Source of the DNA: JAVXTH01 sp036642795 | GTDB lineage: Bacteria; Bacillota_I; Bacilli_A; Erysipelotrichales; Erysipelotrichaceae | Reading direction: 5' to 3' | Length of the DNA stretch: 45,987 nt | NCBI GenBank assembly: GCA_036642795.1 | Contig: JAVXTH010000009.1 | Coordinates: 1-45,987 of the forward strand | In this document: positions 8,708 through 17,107 of the stretch, piece by piece | How positions within the stretch are numbered: position 1 is the stretch's first letter | Layout of the letters: the number at the start of each line of letters is the position of its first letter | Notes under the pieces: model-generated | What the model was told of the DNA's origin: nothing | Databases searched by the model: none | The model's input: only the letters and a program-made list of their open reading frames with translations | Position numbers and translations under genes: made by a program

Positions 8708-9058
8708 CTAATTGTTATGATGTTTCTTTTTATCAACGACAAAATAACAAATAAGACCAATCAATATCATGAATGCAGAAGCACCTAAACAAATGGATAC
8801 CACCTGATTACTTAATTTTGTGTATAAACCAATCGCACCAGAAACTTCCGTAATTAGAAATCCTAATGAGACAAAAACAGTAAACACATGATGATCATAG
8901 GTAAGCGAGCAAAAGATTGATCCAATCAAAGCAACACTTGTCACAACGGCTAAAATTAGTTTCAAATTCTGAGGTGCATTTTCACCAATCAAATTTGTAC
9001 CAATAACTAATAAAATACCAATTGATAATAATGTTTTACTCATATTTTCCTTATTCAT
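8708..9058 (-). CDS. Small four-helix membrane protein, unknown function
   Basis: A 116-residue hydrophobic protein not assigned to a family. Four membrane segments are visible, near residues 8-23 (LLSIGILLVIGTNLIG), 32-50, 58-80 and 89-110. The C-terminus is short and basic (VDKKKHHNN), which points to a cytoplasmic tail by the positive-inside rule. ATG 9058 follows a GAAGGTGA binding site; the longer frame reaching 9076 has no site. It sits between proS and the PEPCK-like gene as a separate unit, with an inverted repeat in its upstream region and a terminator behind. Confidence 0.7.
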   Translation of the reverse strand: MNKENMSKTLLSIGILLVIGTNLIGENAPQNLKLILAVVTSVALIGSIFCSLTYDHHVFTVFVSLGFLITEVSGAIGLYTKLSNQVVSICLGASAFMILIGLICYFVVDKKKHHNN

Positions 9059-9090
9059 AAATTCACCTTCTTCCAACCCTTATTTTATAC

Positions 9091-9116
9091 TATGAACCGA
9101 TTAATATCGATTCATA
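9091..9116. promoter_or_regulatory. Inverted repeat upstream of the small membrane protein
   Basis: Two 11-base arms (one G-T wobble in the transcript) around 4 bases, just upstream of a TATAAA-like -10 (9084-9089) for the minus-strand gene at 9058. It could be an operator or, less likely since no T-run follows, the terminator of proS. Confidence 0.4.
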
Positions 9117-9159
9117 AGACAAATATCGTTCTGTTTTTACTGAATTTATTAAGGTTTGC

Positions 9160-10845
9160 TTATAATACTTTTTCTAAATAAGCATTTAAATCATTGATTG
9201 AAACTTCCAATGTTTCATTTGCTTGTCGTCCTCGTACTTCAACAATGCCTTCCACAGCACGTTTTCCAACGGTGATTCTTAATGGTAGACCAATTAATTC
9301 CATGTCTTTAAACTTAACTCCAGCACGCTCCTTGCGATCATCAAGTAAAACATCGTATTGTTTTCTTAAAGTATCATATAATTCACTAGCAACGCGTGCT
9401 TGTTCTTCATCTTTTTGATTCGCAATAACAATTCCAAAATCAAAGGGTGCAACACTTTTTGGCCATACGATACCATGTTCATCGTTATGTTGTTCAACAA
9501 TCGCAGCCATACAGCGCTCTAAACCAATTCCATAAGAACCCATTTCAACTGGAATTAGTTTATTATCTTGATCTAAGTATTCTAAACCTAGACTCTTGGC
9601 ATATTTATTACCTAATTTAAACGTATTACCAACTTCAATGCCCTTTGTGAATACCAATGGTTGTCCACAATTAGGACAAATATCTCCTTCACATACCGCT
9701 GCGATATCGCCAACTTCACTCACTTTAAAATCACGCAAGTTAACGTTGGTAAAGTGGGCATCGTTTTGATTGGCTCCACAGATGAAATTACGCATATGAC
9801 TTACTTCACGGTCCATAATAACTGGTATTTCTAAGCCGATTGGACCAGCAAAACCAACTCTTGCATGCGTTGCTTGTTCCACTTCTTCAAAACTTGCTAA
9901 TTCAAGTTCATTGGCTTTCAATAATTTACTTGCTTTGGTTTCATTTAATTCGCGATTTCCTTTTAATAGAAAAGCGACTAATTTGCCATCGACTTTATAG
10001 ATTAATGTCTTAACAAAATGATCGGCTGTTTTATGAAAGAAAGCAGCAACATCATCGATGGTTTTCGCATCTGGAGTAGCAACACACTCATAAGCTAACA
10101 TCGCTTCTTGATCTTCCTTGCTTTGATCCACAACTTCCGTAATTTCTAGATTACTTGAGAAATCACAATGATCACAGCTCACGACAACATCTTCACCAAT
10201 TTCACATAACGCTTGAAATTCTTCCGATAACAAACCACCCATCGCACCCGTATCCGCTTTTACGATCTTATAGTTTAAATCCATGCGATCAAAAATAGCT
10301 TTATAGGCATTGAACATTTTCATATAAGAAACATGTAGACCATCTAAATCTCGATCAAAAGAATAAGAATCTTTCATAATAAATTCGCGTACCCGAATTA
10401 AGCCAAAACGTGGACGGGTTTCATCGCGATACTTTGTTTGAATTTGATACAAAGTATAAGGAAAATCTTTATAAGAGCGGCCTTTCATCATTCCTGCCAT
10501 GGTGAATAGTTCTTCATGGGTTGGACCTAAAACATAATTCTTTCCAAAACGATCTTTTAAGGCAAACATATTATTCCCAAATGCACTTCTTCTACCACTC
10601 TTTTCATAAACATCTTCTAAGATGAGTGAAGGCATTAATAATTCTTGAGCACCGGTTTCATCCATTTCTTCGCGAATGATATTTTCAATCTTATGAAGTA
10701 CCTTTTTCCCCATTGGCATAATCATATAAACACCAGCACTACTTTTTTTAATCATCCCAGCTCTTGCTAGTAAATTACCACTCCTTGAATCTTCATCCTT
10801 TACATCTTCTCTTATTGTATAAAAATAACTATTACTTAGTTTCAT
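9160..10845 (-). CDS. proS: Prolyl-tRNA synthetase, bacterial type with editing domain
   Basis: Charges tRNA-Pro with proline; class II synthetase. The 561-residue length fits the bacterial form with an inserted editing domain, which clears alanyl-tRNA-Pro. Visible are motif 2 (TRPRFGLIRVREFIMKDSYSF), the inserted domain around residues 225-390, a cysteine pair CPNCG near 393 and CDHC near 225, and motif 3 (GSYGIGLERCMAAIVE) near 440, followed by the anticodon-binding domain. The ATG at 10845 has a GAGGAGA binding site lying inside the last codons of trhP2, one base beyond its stop, so it is co-transcribed with the two TrhP genes. No T-box leader is visible. Confidence 0.97.
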   Translation of the reverse strand: MKLSNSYFYTIREDVKDEDSRSGNLLARAGMIKKSSAGVYMIMPMGKKVLHKIENIIREEMDETGAQELLMPSLILEDVYEKSGRRSAFGNNMFALKDRFGKNYVLGPTHEELFTMAGMMKGRSYKDFPYTLYQIQTKYRDETRPRFGLIRVREFIMKDSYSFDRDLDGLHVSYMKMFNAYKAIFDRMDLNYKIVKADTGAMGGLLSEEFQALCEIGEDVVVSCDHCDFSSNLEITEVVDQSKEDQEAMLAYECVATPDAKTIDDVAAFFHKTADHFVKTLIYKVDGKLVAFLLKGNRELNETKASKLLKANELELASFEEVEQATHARVGFAGPIGLEIPVIMDREVSHMRNFICGANQNDAHFTNVNLRDFKVSEVGDIAAVCEGDICPNCGQPLVFTKGIEVGNTFKLGNKYAKSLGLEYLDQDNKLIPVEMGSYGIGLERCMAAIVEQHNDEHGIVWPKSVAPFDFGIVIANQKDEEQARVASELYDTLRKQYDVLLDDRKERAGVKFKDMELIGLPLRITVGKRAVEGIVEVRGRQANETLEVSINDLNAYLEKVL

Positions 10846-10846
10846 T

Positions 10847-12052
10847 TTAATCTCTCCTCTTCCGAATCATATCATGTTGATGTACTTCAAATGGTATTTC
10901 AATTTTTAATATTTTCATTGGGTTATTCGCAACTTCTACACAATTACCATCTTCATCCATCAACTTCTTGATGGTGAAGCCCTCATTGTTAAGTTTAGGC
11001 CCAAATACCTCTACTTCTTCCCCAACTGAAAAATGGTTTCTTACTTCAATGCTAGCCATATGGCTATCTTGATCATAATCAAGTACATAAGCAATATATT
11101 CTTGATGGGGTTTGGTTTTATTTAAATCATACAATTGGGCATCTACCTTTGGATTACCGTTATAAAAGCCAATCGCGGTCGGTCGATTTTCAGCCTTAGC
11201 AAATTCTTTTTCGTATTGCGCAAAGCGCTCTTCACTGATTGTTCCTTTTTCATAATACTCATCGATTAAGTTTCGATAGGTTTTAATTAGAACCGCAATA
11301 TAATACGTTGATTTCATTCTACCTTCAATCTTTAAGGAAGCAATTCCGGCATCGATTAAGCTTGGAATAAAGCGTGCTGCCATTAAATCTTTACTGGACA
11401 TTGAGAATGGATCTTCTTCTTTTGAAATTAGTTTGTCACCATCATATAAATGATAATTCCAACGACAACTTTGAGCACAACCACCGCGATTTGCATCACG
11501 ATTGGTCATATGATTACTTAGCGTGCATCTTCCTGAATAGGAAATACACATTCCTCCATGAATGAATACCTCAAGGGGAATATCACTATGCTGACTTGTA
11601 TCAACAATCTGTTTTAAGCTACATTCACGCGCTAAAACAACGCGGTCCATCCCTTGTGACTTCCAATAATTAGCAGCCGCTGAATTGGTAGATGAATGTT
11701 GTGTTGATATATGTACTTCTAATTTAGGTGCAACCTGTTTTGCACACATGGCGATATAGGGAGAAGCTACAATGATTGCACTCACGCCAATGCTTTCTAA
11801 AGCAATTAAGTATTCCTTAAGGCCAATCAAATCATCGTCATGCGCTAACATATTAACCGTCACATGAATTCGTGCTCCATATTGTTTCGCAAAGATGACG
11901 CCTTGAGCGATATCTTCAAGATCAAAATTACTTGCCCGACTTCTAAGTGAAAACTTTTTCCCACCGATATAAACCGCATCCGCTCCATAACGAATTGCTG
12001 TTTTTAAACGATTTAAATCACCAGCTGGACTTAACAATTCAATTTTTTTCAT
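10847..12052 (-). CDS. trhP2: U32-family tRNA uridine-34 hydroxylation protein (TrhP2/YrrO-like)
   Basis: A 401-residue peptidase-U32-family protein. Members called TrhP form 5-hydroxyuridine at the wobble base of certain tRNAs with prephenate as a needed metabolite; the old peptidase label is probably wrong for them. The family's iron-sulphur cysteines are visible in HGGMCISYSGRCTLS and GGCAQSCRW near residues 166-197. The N-terminal block KKIELLSPAGDLNRLKTAIRYGADAVYIGG is typical. It overlaps trhP1 by four bases (ATGA) and leads directly into proS. In Bacillus subtilis the paralogous pair yrrN-yrrO has the same short-then-long order, which supports the assignment. Confidence 0.88.
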   Translation of the reverse strand: MKKIELLSPAGDLNRLKTAIRYGADAVYIGGKKFSLRSRASNFDLEDIAQGVIFAKQYGARIHVTVNMLAHDDDLIGLKEYLIALESIGVSAIIVASPYIAMCAKQVAPKLEVHISTQHSSTNSAAANYWKSQGMDRVVLARECSLKQIVDTSQHSDIPLEVFIHGGMCISYSGRCTLSNHMTNRDANRGGCAQSCRWNYHLYDGDKLISKEEDPFSMSSKDLMAARFIPSLIDAGIASLKIEGRMKSTYYIAVLIKTYRNLIDEYYEKGTISEERFAQYEKEFAKAENRPTAIGFYNGNPKVDAQLYDLNKTKPHQEYIAYVLDYDQDSHMASIEVRNHFSVGEEVEVFGPKLNNEGFTIKKLMDEDGNCVEVANNPMKILKIEIPFEVHQHDMIRKRRD

Positions 12053-12951
12053 AAGTCCTCCTTTATCAGTGAGGTTTTCTGATAAAAGAAACCGGTATCG
12101 ATATGATCTTGTGGATATTGCTTTTGATAATCTAAATATATTTGATGCGGATCACTTTGGCCATTTAAAATTTGTGTATACAAATGTAATGCTTCCTTCA
12201 CATAATTTGCATCATGAAATAAGCCTTCAATTCTTAAATGAAGAATACCATTTTCAACTAATTGCTTGATTTCCTCAAAGCTTACTAACGTAAAACCACT
12301 AAAGATATGCGTCCCTAAATCATCTTCGATGATCGGCATTAAATCGTTGCGTGTAACTTCCTTTAAACGCAATGTTTTTTTCCCATCAACTTGATACTCC
12401 ATTCCTAGATGATCAAAGTAGTTGGTTAACAGTTTTCTTTTTGAATGCATCATATTTAAACGTCCATGAATGTTAACTTCTACTTGATTGGGATTTTGCT
12501 TACCGATGTAGATCATATCCGCTAAGGTAATCTCTTTACTGATACTTACCAAGCAAACTCCTTGTGACAAATAGTAGCGTGCATCCATTGCATTTGTAAT
12601 TAATGTATCGGGATTGTAGATTAATCTTGATGTCATGTTTAATTCACTCGCCAATTGTAGAATCGCTTCATCCCCAAAATATATACCATCAACTTTGATT
12701 TCATTTAGAAAGACTAACATTTCTTTAGCTTGTTTTAATTCTTCTTCACAAAACATTCGATTCATTAATACATATAAATTCATATCGAGTTTTAATGTGA
12801 TTGCTCTAGCTTCTTTTATTTCCGCTTTAGCGAAAACTTGGGTAGCGCGCACTGAAAAAAAGGGCAATCCCATTATAATACTATGAGCTCCTGCTTCTTT
12901 ATATTGAGTAATATCATCCATTTCAAAAATGGATGCGATTAAATTAACCAT
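12049..12951 (-). CDS. trhP1: U32-family protein, shorter paralogue (TrhP1/YrrN-like)
   Basis: A 300-residue U32-family protein that lacks the CxxxxxxxC...C cluster segment of its partner downstream. In the Bacillus pair the short subunit is thought to work with the long one in U34 hydroxylation of tRNA. Sequence signs are a TIM-barrel-like start (ASIFEMDDITQYKEAGAHSIIMG) and the HGRLNMMHSKRKLLTNYFDHL segment, which corresponds to the cluster region of the long form but without cysteines. It is the first gene of trhP1-trhP2-proS. ATG 12951 has an AGAGGTG binding site. Confidence 0.82.
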   Translation of the reverse strand: MVNLIASIFEMDDITQYKEAGAHSIIMGLPFFSVRATQVFAKAEIKEARAITLKLDMNLYVLMNRMFCEEELKQAKEMLVFLNEIKVDGIYFGDEAILQLASELNMTSRLIYNPDTLITNAMDARYYLSQGVCLVSISKEITLADMIYIGKQNPNQVEVNIHGRLNMMHSKRKLLTNYFDHLGMEYQVDGKKTLRLKEVTRNDLMPIIEDDLGTHIFSGFTLVSFEEIKQLVENGILHLRIEGLFHDANYVKEALHLYTQILNGQSDPHQIYLDYQKQYPQDHIDTGFFYQKTSLIKEDL

Positions 12952-12980
12952 CCTACACCTCTTCGTAACGTTCTTATTAT

Positions 12981-12986
12981 ATTATA
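12981..12986 (-). promoter_or_regulatory. -10 box of the trhP1-trhP2-proS operon
   Basis: A perfect TATAAT on the minus strand, 30 bases upstream of the trhP1 start. The -35 candidate (TTAATC, 18-base spacing) is weak, so the promoter call rests mostly on the -10. Confidence 0.45.
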
Positions 12987-13029
12987 CTTTGCCTTATTTT
13001 AATAGATTAAATGTATAATTTGAACGATA

Positions 13030-13064
13030 TGAAAATAGAATCTCACGAAAAGTGAAATTCTATT
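13030..13064 (-). terminator. Terminator at the end of the glycolipid/ABC exporter operon
   Basis: Minus-strand hairpin with a 13-bp stem (13034-13046 with 13052-13064, one G-T pair) and a 5-base loop, starting five bases after the permease stop. The following T-run is short (TTTC), so efficiency may be moderate. Confidence 0.7.
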
Positions 13065-13068
13065 GCCT

Positions 13069-14283
13069 TTAATCTTTTTTTCGGATGAACTTTAAAGCAT
13101 GTTTAAACTTGATTGAATTGCCATACATAAGGGTTCCTCGACGATAAATCTTAGCGGCAGCATAGCCAACCGCTACGGTTGAAGCAGCTAAGATAGCGAG
13201 TGATAAAGTAACTTCAATCATCGATACACTTCCCATTGAGATCCTTACAAACATTGCCATAAAGGAGCTAAAAGGGATAAATGAAGCGACTTTTATTAAG
13301 ATTCCATCCAGATCATTCATCCCATAAAAAGTCACAAAGAAAGCCACAATAAAGATAATTTGAATTGGGGTTGAACTACTATTAATATCTTCTACTTTCG
13401 ATACAAGTGATCCCAGTGCACCAAAGATAAAGGAATAAAACAAGTAACCTAATATGCCAAAGGCCGCAAAACTTGCGATGACTGCCGTTGGGATATTAAA
13501 GACCATATCCAACATATGATTCCATGATTCCACATTGATTTGATACATAAATGCCGCACTTGCCCAAATCATTAAGACTTGAATGACACCTGCTGTGGCG
13601 GTTGCTAGCACCTTACCAAAGATCAGCGAATCACTTGAGGTCGATGTTACTAAGATTTCAACCGCTCGATTGCTCTTCTCACTTGCCACATTGCTTGCCA
13701 CTAATTGGCCATACATAAGGACCATCATATAGATCACAAAAATAAGAATATAGGTATAGGTATAATTACTAACCCCATCTTTGCCTAAGACAACATCACT
13801 ACTTTGAATTACTTGATTGCTTATCTTTAGTACTTCTTGCGCATCATATCCTTTTGAAGTATATTCATTCCATTGATAATTCTGGGACATCGCTTGATCA
13901 AACAATGCTTTATCTTGGTTCATCATCGATGTATTGTTTACGACATACTTATAATCATGATATGAATTAACGATGAAACCAGCTGTACATTTTTCTTGTT
14001 TGATTAATTTCTTTAGTTCTTTTTCACTTGTTACTTCTTTAAAATTAGCTTTTGGGAAAAAAGCTTTTAAAGGAGCACTCTTCGCAATTCGTTGATCTTG
14101 ATCATAAATCGCATAAGTTGAAGTTGTTTCTTTCGTATCGTTTGTATCAAATAAACTTATAAAACGTGGTATTGATAAACCAACAATCGCCAAAGCACAA
14201 ATGACAAAGGTAGTAATTAAATAAGCTTTATTTTTAAAGTATGAAATTAATTCAAACTTAAAGACCGTTAAAAATTGTCTCAT
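13069..14283 (-). CDS. ABC-2 type permease (NatB/YhaP-like)
   Basis: A 404-residue membrane subunit of an ABC exporter. One N-terminal helix (about residues 20-43) is followed by an outside domain of about 120 residues, and then five helices between residue 178 and 385, the ABC-2 layout of NatB and YhaP. It pairs with the ATPase gene ending three bases upstream. In relatives such as NatAB the system exports sodium; YhaQP is of unclear substrate, so no substrate is assigned here. It is the last gene of the long minus-strand run and is followed by a hairpin terminator. Confidence 0.85.
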   Translation of the reverse strand: MRQFLTVFKFELISYFKNKAYLITTFVICALAIVGLSIPRFISLFDTNDTKETTSTYAIYDQDQRIAKSAPLKAFFPKANFKEVTSEKELKKLIKQEKCTAGFIVNSYHDYKYVVNNTSMMNQDKALFDQAMSQNYQWNEYTSKGYDAQEVLKISNQVIQSSDVVLGKDGVSNYTYTYILIFVIYMMVLMYGQLVASNVASEKSNRAVEILVTSTSSDSLIFGKVLATATAGVIQVLMIWASAAFMYQINVESWNHMLDMVFNIPTAVIASFAAFGILGYLFYSFIFGALGSLVSKVEDINSSSTPIQIIFIVAFFVTFYGMNDLDGILIKVASFIPFSSFMAMFVRISMGSVSMIEVTLSLAILAASTVAVGYAAAKIYRRGTLMYGNSIKFKHALKFIRKKD

Positions 14284-14285
14284 CC

Positions 14286-15197
14286 TTATTCACCCGCCTT
14301 TGCCACGAAGATATCGGTTAAATTAGGTTCATAATCCGCAAATTTGGAAATCATTAAATGTTCTTTCATTAAAGCTTCTAAAAATGTTTGTTTGCTTTGT
14401 TCCTTTAATAACTTTAAAACCACTGCATTTTGTTTTATATGATCTACTGCGACATAATCTTTAAATAACGTTTCACAGATTGTTTTTGTTTCAGTTTCAT
14501 TTTTATCTTCAAATAATAGTTCAATGCGATGATTTCCAAAGGTTTTTTTAATCTTATTTAAATTACCAGCTAAGACAATTTCACCTTTGTTTAAGATTGC
14601 GATTTCTTCACAGAATTCTTCAACATAATTCATTTGATGAGATGAAAAGATTACCAAGCGCTGATCTTGAATGCATTCTAATACCACAGCTTTTAATATT
14701 TGTGAATTGACTGGATCTAAACCACTAAAGGGTTCATCTAAGATGATAATTTGTGGTTCTTGAATTAAGGTTTGAGCTAATTGAATTTTTTGTTGGTTCC
14801 CTTTTGATAACGTATCTAATTTACGGTTTTCATATTCTTCAACGCCTAATTTTTTTAGCCATTTACGCATACTTTTGATTGCATCCTTGCGCGACATCCC
14901 TCGTAACATGCCCAAATAGATCAATTGATCACTGACTTTCTTTTTTGGATATAAGCCGCGTTCTTCGGGTAGATAACCAATATTGAAATCGCTGGGGATA
15001 AAGGGTTTACCATCGATGGTAATGCTTCCTTCGCTCGCTTTAAAAACGTCCATTAAGATACGAATGGTCGTGGTTTTACCCGCTCCATTTCTTCCTAATA
15101 AACCAAGTGCTTTACCACTTTCAATGGTAAAGGAAATACCATGAAGAACTTCATGGTCATCAAAACTCTTGCGTAGATTATTAACTTCAAGGCGCAT
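14286..15197 (-). CDS. ABC exporter ATPase (NatA/YhaQ-like)
   Basis: A 303-residue ATPase subunit. Walker A GLLGRNGAGKTTT is at about residues 33-45, signature LSKGNQQK near 133, Walker B IIILDEPFSGLDP near 153-165, and the switch histidine in FSSHQMN near 194. A C-terminal extension of about 90 residues is usual in this exporter subfamily. It drives the permease encoded immediately downstream. The gene starts 14 bases after the lipid kinase ends, so it belongs to the same transcript. Confidence 0.9.
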   Translation of the reverse strand: MRLEVNNLRKSFDDHEVLHGISFTIESGKALGLLGRNGAGKTTTIRILMDVFKASEGSITIDGKPFIPSDFNIGYLPEERGLYPKKKVSDQLIYLGMLRGMSRKDAIKSMRKWLKKLGVEEYENRKLDTLSKGNQQKIQLAQTLIQEPQIIILDEPFSGLDPVNSQILKAVVLECIQDQRLVIFSSHQMNYVEEFCEEIAILNKGEIVLAGNLNKIKKTFGNHRIELLFEDKNETETKTICETLFKDYVAVDHIKQNAVVLKLLKEQSKQTFLEALMKEHLMISKFADYEPNLTDIFVAKAGE

Positions 15198-15211
15198 GCT
15201 CTTATTCCTCT

Positions 15212-16090
15212 CTATTTATGTTTGCCAATTATAATTGGTAAAGCTTTGGGGATAATATTTATTTCTACTTCTTTTAAACTTCCCCCTGATTCACCATCTA
15301 AAGTCCAAGCAACATCTTGAACACTATGGATTAACATATGACTTGTTCTAAAAAAGGTCATAAATTTATCATTGAGTTCTTGTTTTAATAAAGCCGTTAT
15401 AATAATTTGTAAATCCAATGGATTTTGAGGACATTTCACTAATAATACTTCAAATTCACCATCATCTAAATTGGCATGTTTGGTATTATAAGCTTGCATT
15501 CCCCCAATAAACTTAGAATTAGAAATGGAACCAAAGATATATTCATCCTCGATTACACCACCATCGTATTCAATCTTTAATGGATATGTTTTAATCTTTG
15601 TCAATTGGATTAAACCCTCTAGAAAATAAGCTGCTCTGCCTAATAGATTCTTATATTCTTGAGGTGTGCTATAGGATACTTCGGTAAAGATACCAAAGGC
15701 AGCCACATAAGCAAAATAAGCATCATTAAACTTACCAACATCGCTATTAAAAATCGTTCCATTGATAATATTCTTTACTGCTTTATCAACATTCTTTGGG
15801 ATTTTTAAGGTCGTTGCGAAATCATTGGTCGTTCCCATTGGAATGTAACCAAATGGAATTTGGATCCCCATTTCCATCATCGCATTCACAATTTCATTGA
15901 GCGTTCCATCGCCACCACAACTTACTAATAAATTAAAATGATGGGCATGTTTCTTAATTAATTCGCCACCATTGCCCTGGTATTGTGTTGTATAAACACA
16001 AACTTCATCACCATTTTTCACAAAGCCATCGACAATATTAAATAATTTGCTCTTCGCAGATCCTTTCCCGGCATTGGGATTTAAGATCAA
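15212..16090 (-). CDS. Diacylglycerol kinase family lipid kinase (DgkB/YtlR-like), start uncertain
   Basis: Phosphorylates a lipid alcohol, most likely diacylglycerol, to recycle it into phosphatidate; cytoplasmic, membrane-associated. Visible are LNPNAGKGSAKSK at the N-terminus and the nucleotide-binding SCGGDGTLNEIVNAM near residues 57-71, both diagnostic of the DAGK catalytic domain. The coordinates use TTG 16090, the first accepted start, but this cuts off the first beta strand. Upstream codons still read KKKILLILNP back to an ACG at 16108, placed six bases after GAAGGG; upstream of that the frame stops at 16124-16126. Translation therefore probably begins at ACG 16108 (298 residues) or another non-standard codon. 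It lies between YhaM and the ABC exporter, with glycolipid transferases upstream. Confidence 0.85.
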   Translation of the reverse strand: MILNPNAGKGSAKSKLFNIVDGFVKNGDEVCVYTTQYQGNGGELIKKHAHHFNLLVSCGGDGTLNEIVNAMMEMGIQIPFGYIPMGTTNDFATTLKIPKNVDKAVKNIINGTIFNSDVGKFNDAYFAYVAAFGIFTEVSYSTPQEYKNLLGRAAYFLEGLIQLTKIKTYPLKIEYDGGVIEDEYIFGSISNSKFIGGMQAYNTKHANLDDGEFEVLLVKCPQNPLDLQIIITALLKQELNDKFMTFFRTSHMLIHSVQDVAWTLDGESGGSLKEVEINIIPKALPIIIGKHK

Positions 16091-16125
16091 CAGTATTTTC
16101 TTTTTCGTTTTAATCCCTTCTTTCT

Positions 16126-16157
16126 ATAGAAAGAAACAACGATGAATGCTCATCGCT
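16126..16157 (-). terminator. Hairpin with T-rich tail between yhaM and the lipid kinase (possible attenuator)
   Basis: Minus strand: an 8-bp stem (16138-16145 with 16150-16157, one G-T pair) with a 4-base loop, then a T-rich tail (GTTTCTTTC) six bases after the yhaM stop. It could reduce transcription into the lipid kinase and ABC exporter genes. A perfect palindrome (CTTTCTATAGAAAG) follows it. Confidence 0.45.
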
Positions 16158-16162
16158 GTCGA

Positions 16163-17107
16163 CTACTCTTTCACAAGTTTACTTTTATAAAACATGCGAT
16201 TCTCTAAAGCAAAGATGCGTGGAGTAAATTCTCCAGGCTCTACCTGATTTAAGGCTTTCTCCATGGTATTCATACGTGCATCCATATTATCAATAAAATA
16301 TAAAATTTCAGCTTCTGGAATCATCGGCAAAACCGGTGATCCATATTCATATACCCCATGATGAGATAAGATCATATGACGAAGCAAGGTAACTTCTTCG
16401 CCTTCAATTTTTTGTTCGCTTGCAACACTGGTAAGTTTTGCTTGCATAATCGATATATGACCAAGTAATTTACCTTCTAAGGTATATTCCGTAATCACTG
16501 GTCCTGATAATTCAATTAGTTTTCCTAAATCATGAACCAATACGCCACCAACTAATAAATCTTGATTTAATAATGGATATAACGCACAAATACGTTTCGC
16601 TAATTCAATCATTCCTAATACATGCGTTGCTAGTCCACCAACAAAATCATGATGATTTTTACTTGCTGCCGGATAAGCATAGAAATCTGTTTCATATTCA
16701 TTGATCAATGCTTGAACAATGGTTTTAATCTTTTCATTTTTAATTGCATTGATATGTTCTTCAATTTTCTCTTTTAATACCGCTCTAGGGATCGGACTTG
16801 CCTTAATATAATCTCTTAAATCAACGCTTGAGCGATCTAAAATATTCATTGATTGAATGCGGAATTGTAGTTGTTTATTATGGGATAATACATCACCATT
16901 TACTTCAACTAACATGCCAGCTTTATAAACCCCTAACATCTCTTCACTAACATTCCAAAACTTTGCATCCATCGTACCACTTTTATCTTGTAAGACAAAC
17001 GATAAATAAGGAGCCCCTTTGTTGGTTACCCCACGCGTTACATTATGAATCAATACTTTAATTGTTAATTTGTCACCATCGATAAATTCTTCAATTGTTT
17101 TACTCAT
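16163..17107 (-). CDS. yhaM: 3'-5' exoribonuclease YhaM
   Basis: Trims RNA from the 3' end in the cytoplasm. At 314 residues it equals the Bacillus protein length. It has an OB-fold nucleic-acid domain (residues about 12-95, with GAPYLSFVLQDKSGTMDAKFW) and an HD metal-dependent domain with H152, H153, H162 and the HD pair at 192-193 (VHDLGKL), then HHG near 260. ATG 17107 is preferred: GGAGTGGG lies just upstream and the product starts with the typical MSKTIEEF. A longer frame to 17149 lies wholly within the upstream fusion gene. The start overlaps the end of that gene by eight bases, so translation is probably coupled. Confidence 0.93.
   Translation of the reverse strand: MSKTIEEFIDGDKLTIKVLIHNVTRGVTNKGAPYLSFVLQDKSGTMDAKFWNVSEEMLGVYKAGMLVEVNGDVLSHNKQLQFRIQSMNILDRSSVDLRDYIKASPIPRAVLKEKIEEHINAIKNEKIKTIVQALINEYETDFYAYPAASKNHHDFVGGLATHVLGMIELAKRICALYPLLNQDLLVGGVLVHDLGKLIELSGPVITEYTLEGKLLGHISIMQAKLTSVASEQKIEGEEVTLLRHMILSHHGVYEYGSPVLPMIPEAEILYFIDNMDARMNTMEKALNQVEPGEFTPRIFALENRMFYKSKLVKE

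Noticed and set aside
10840..10870. T-box leader expected upstream of proS
   Set aside because: proS starts one base after trhP2; there is no room for a leader and no T-box pattern upstream of trhP1 either.
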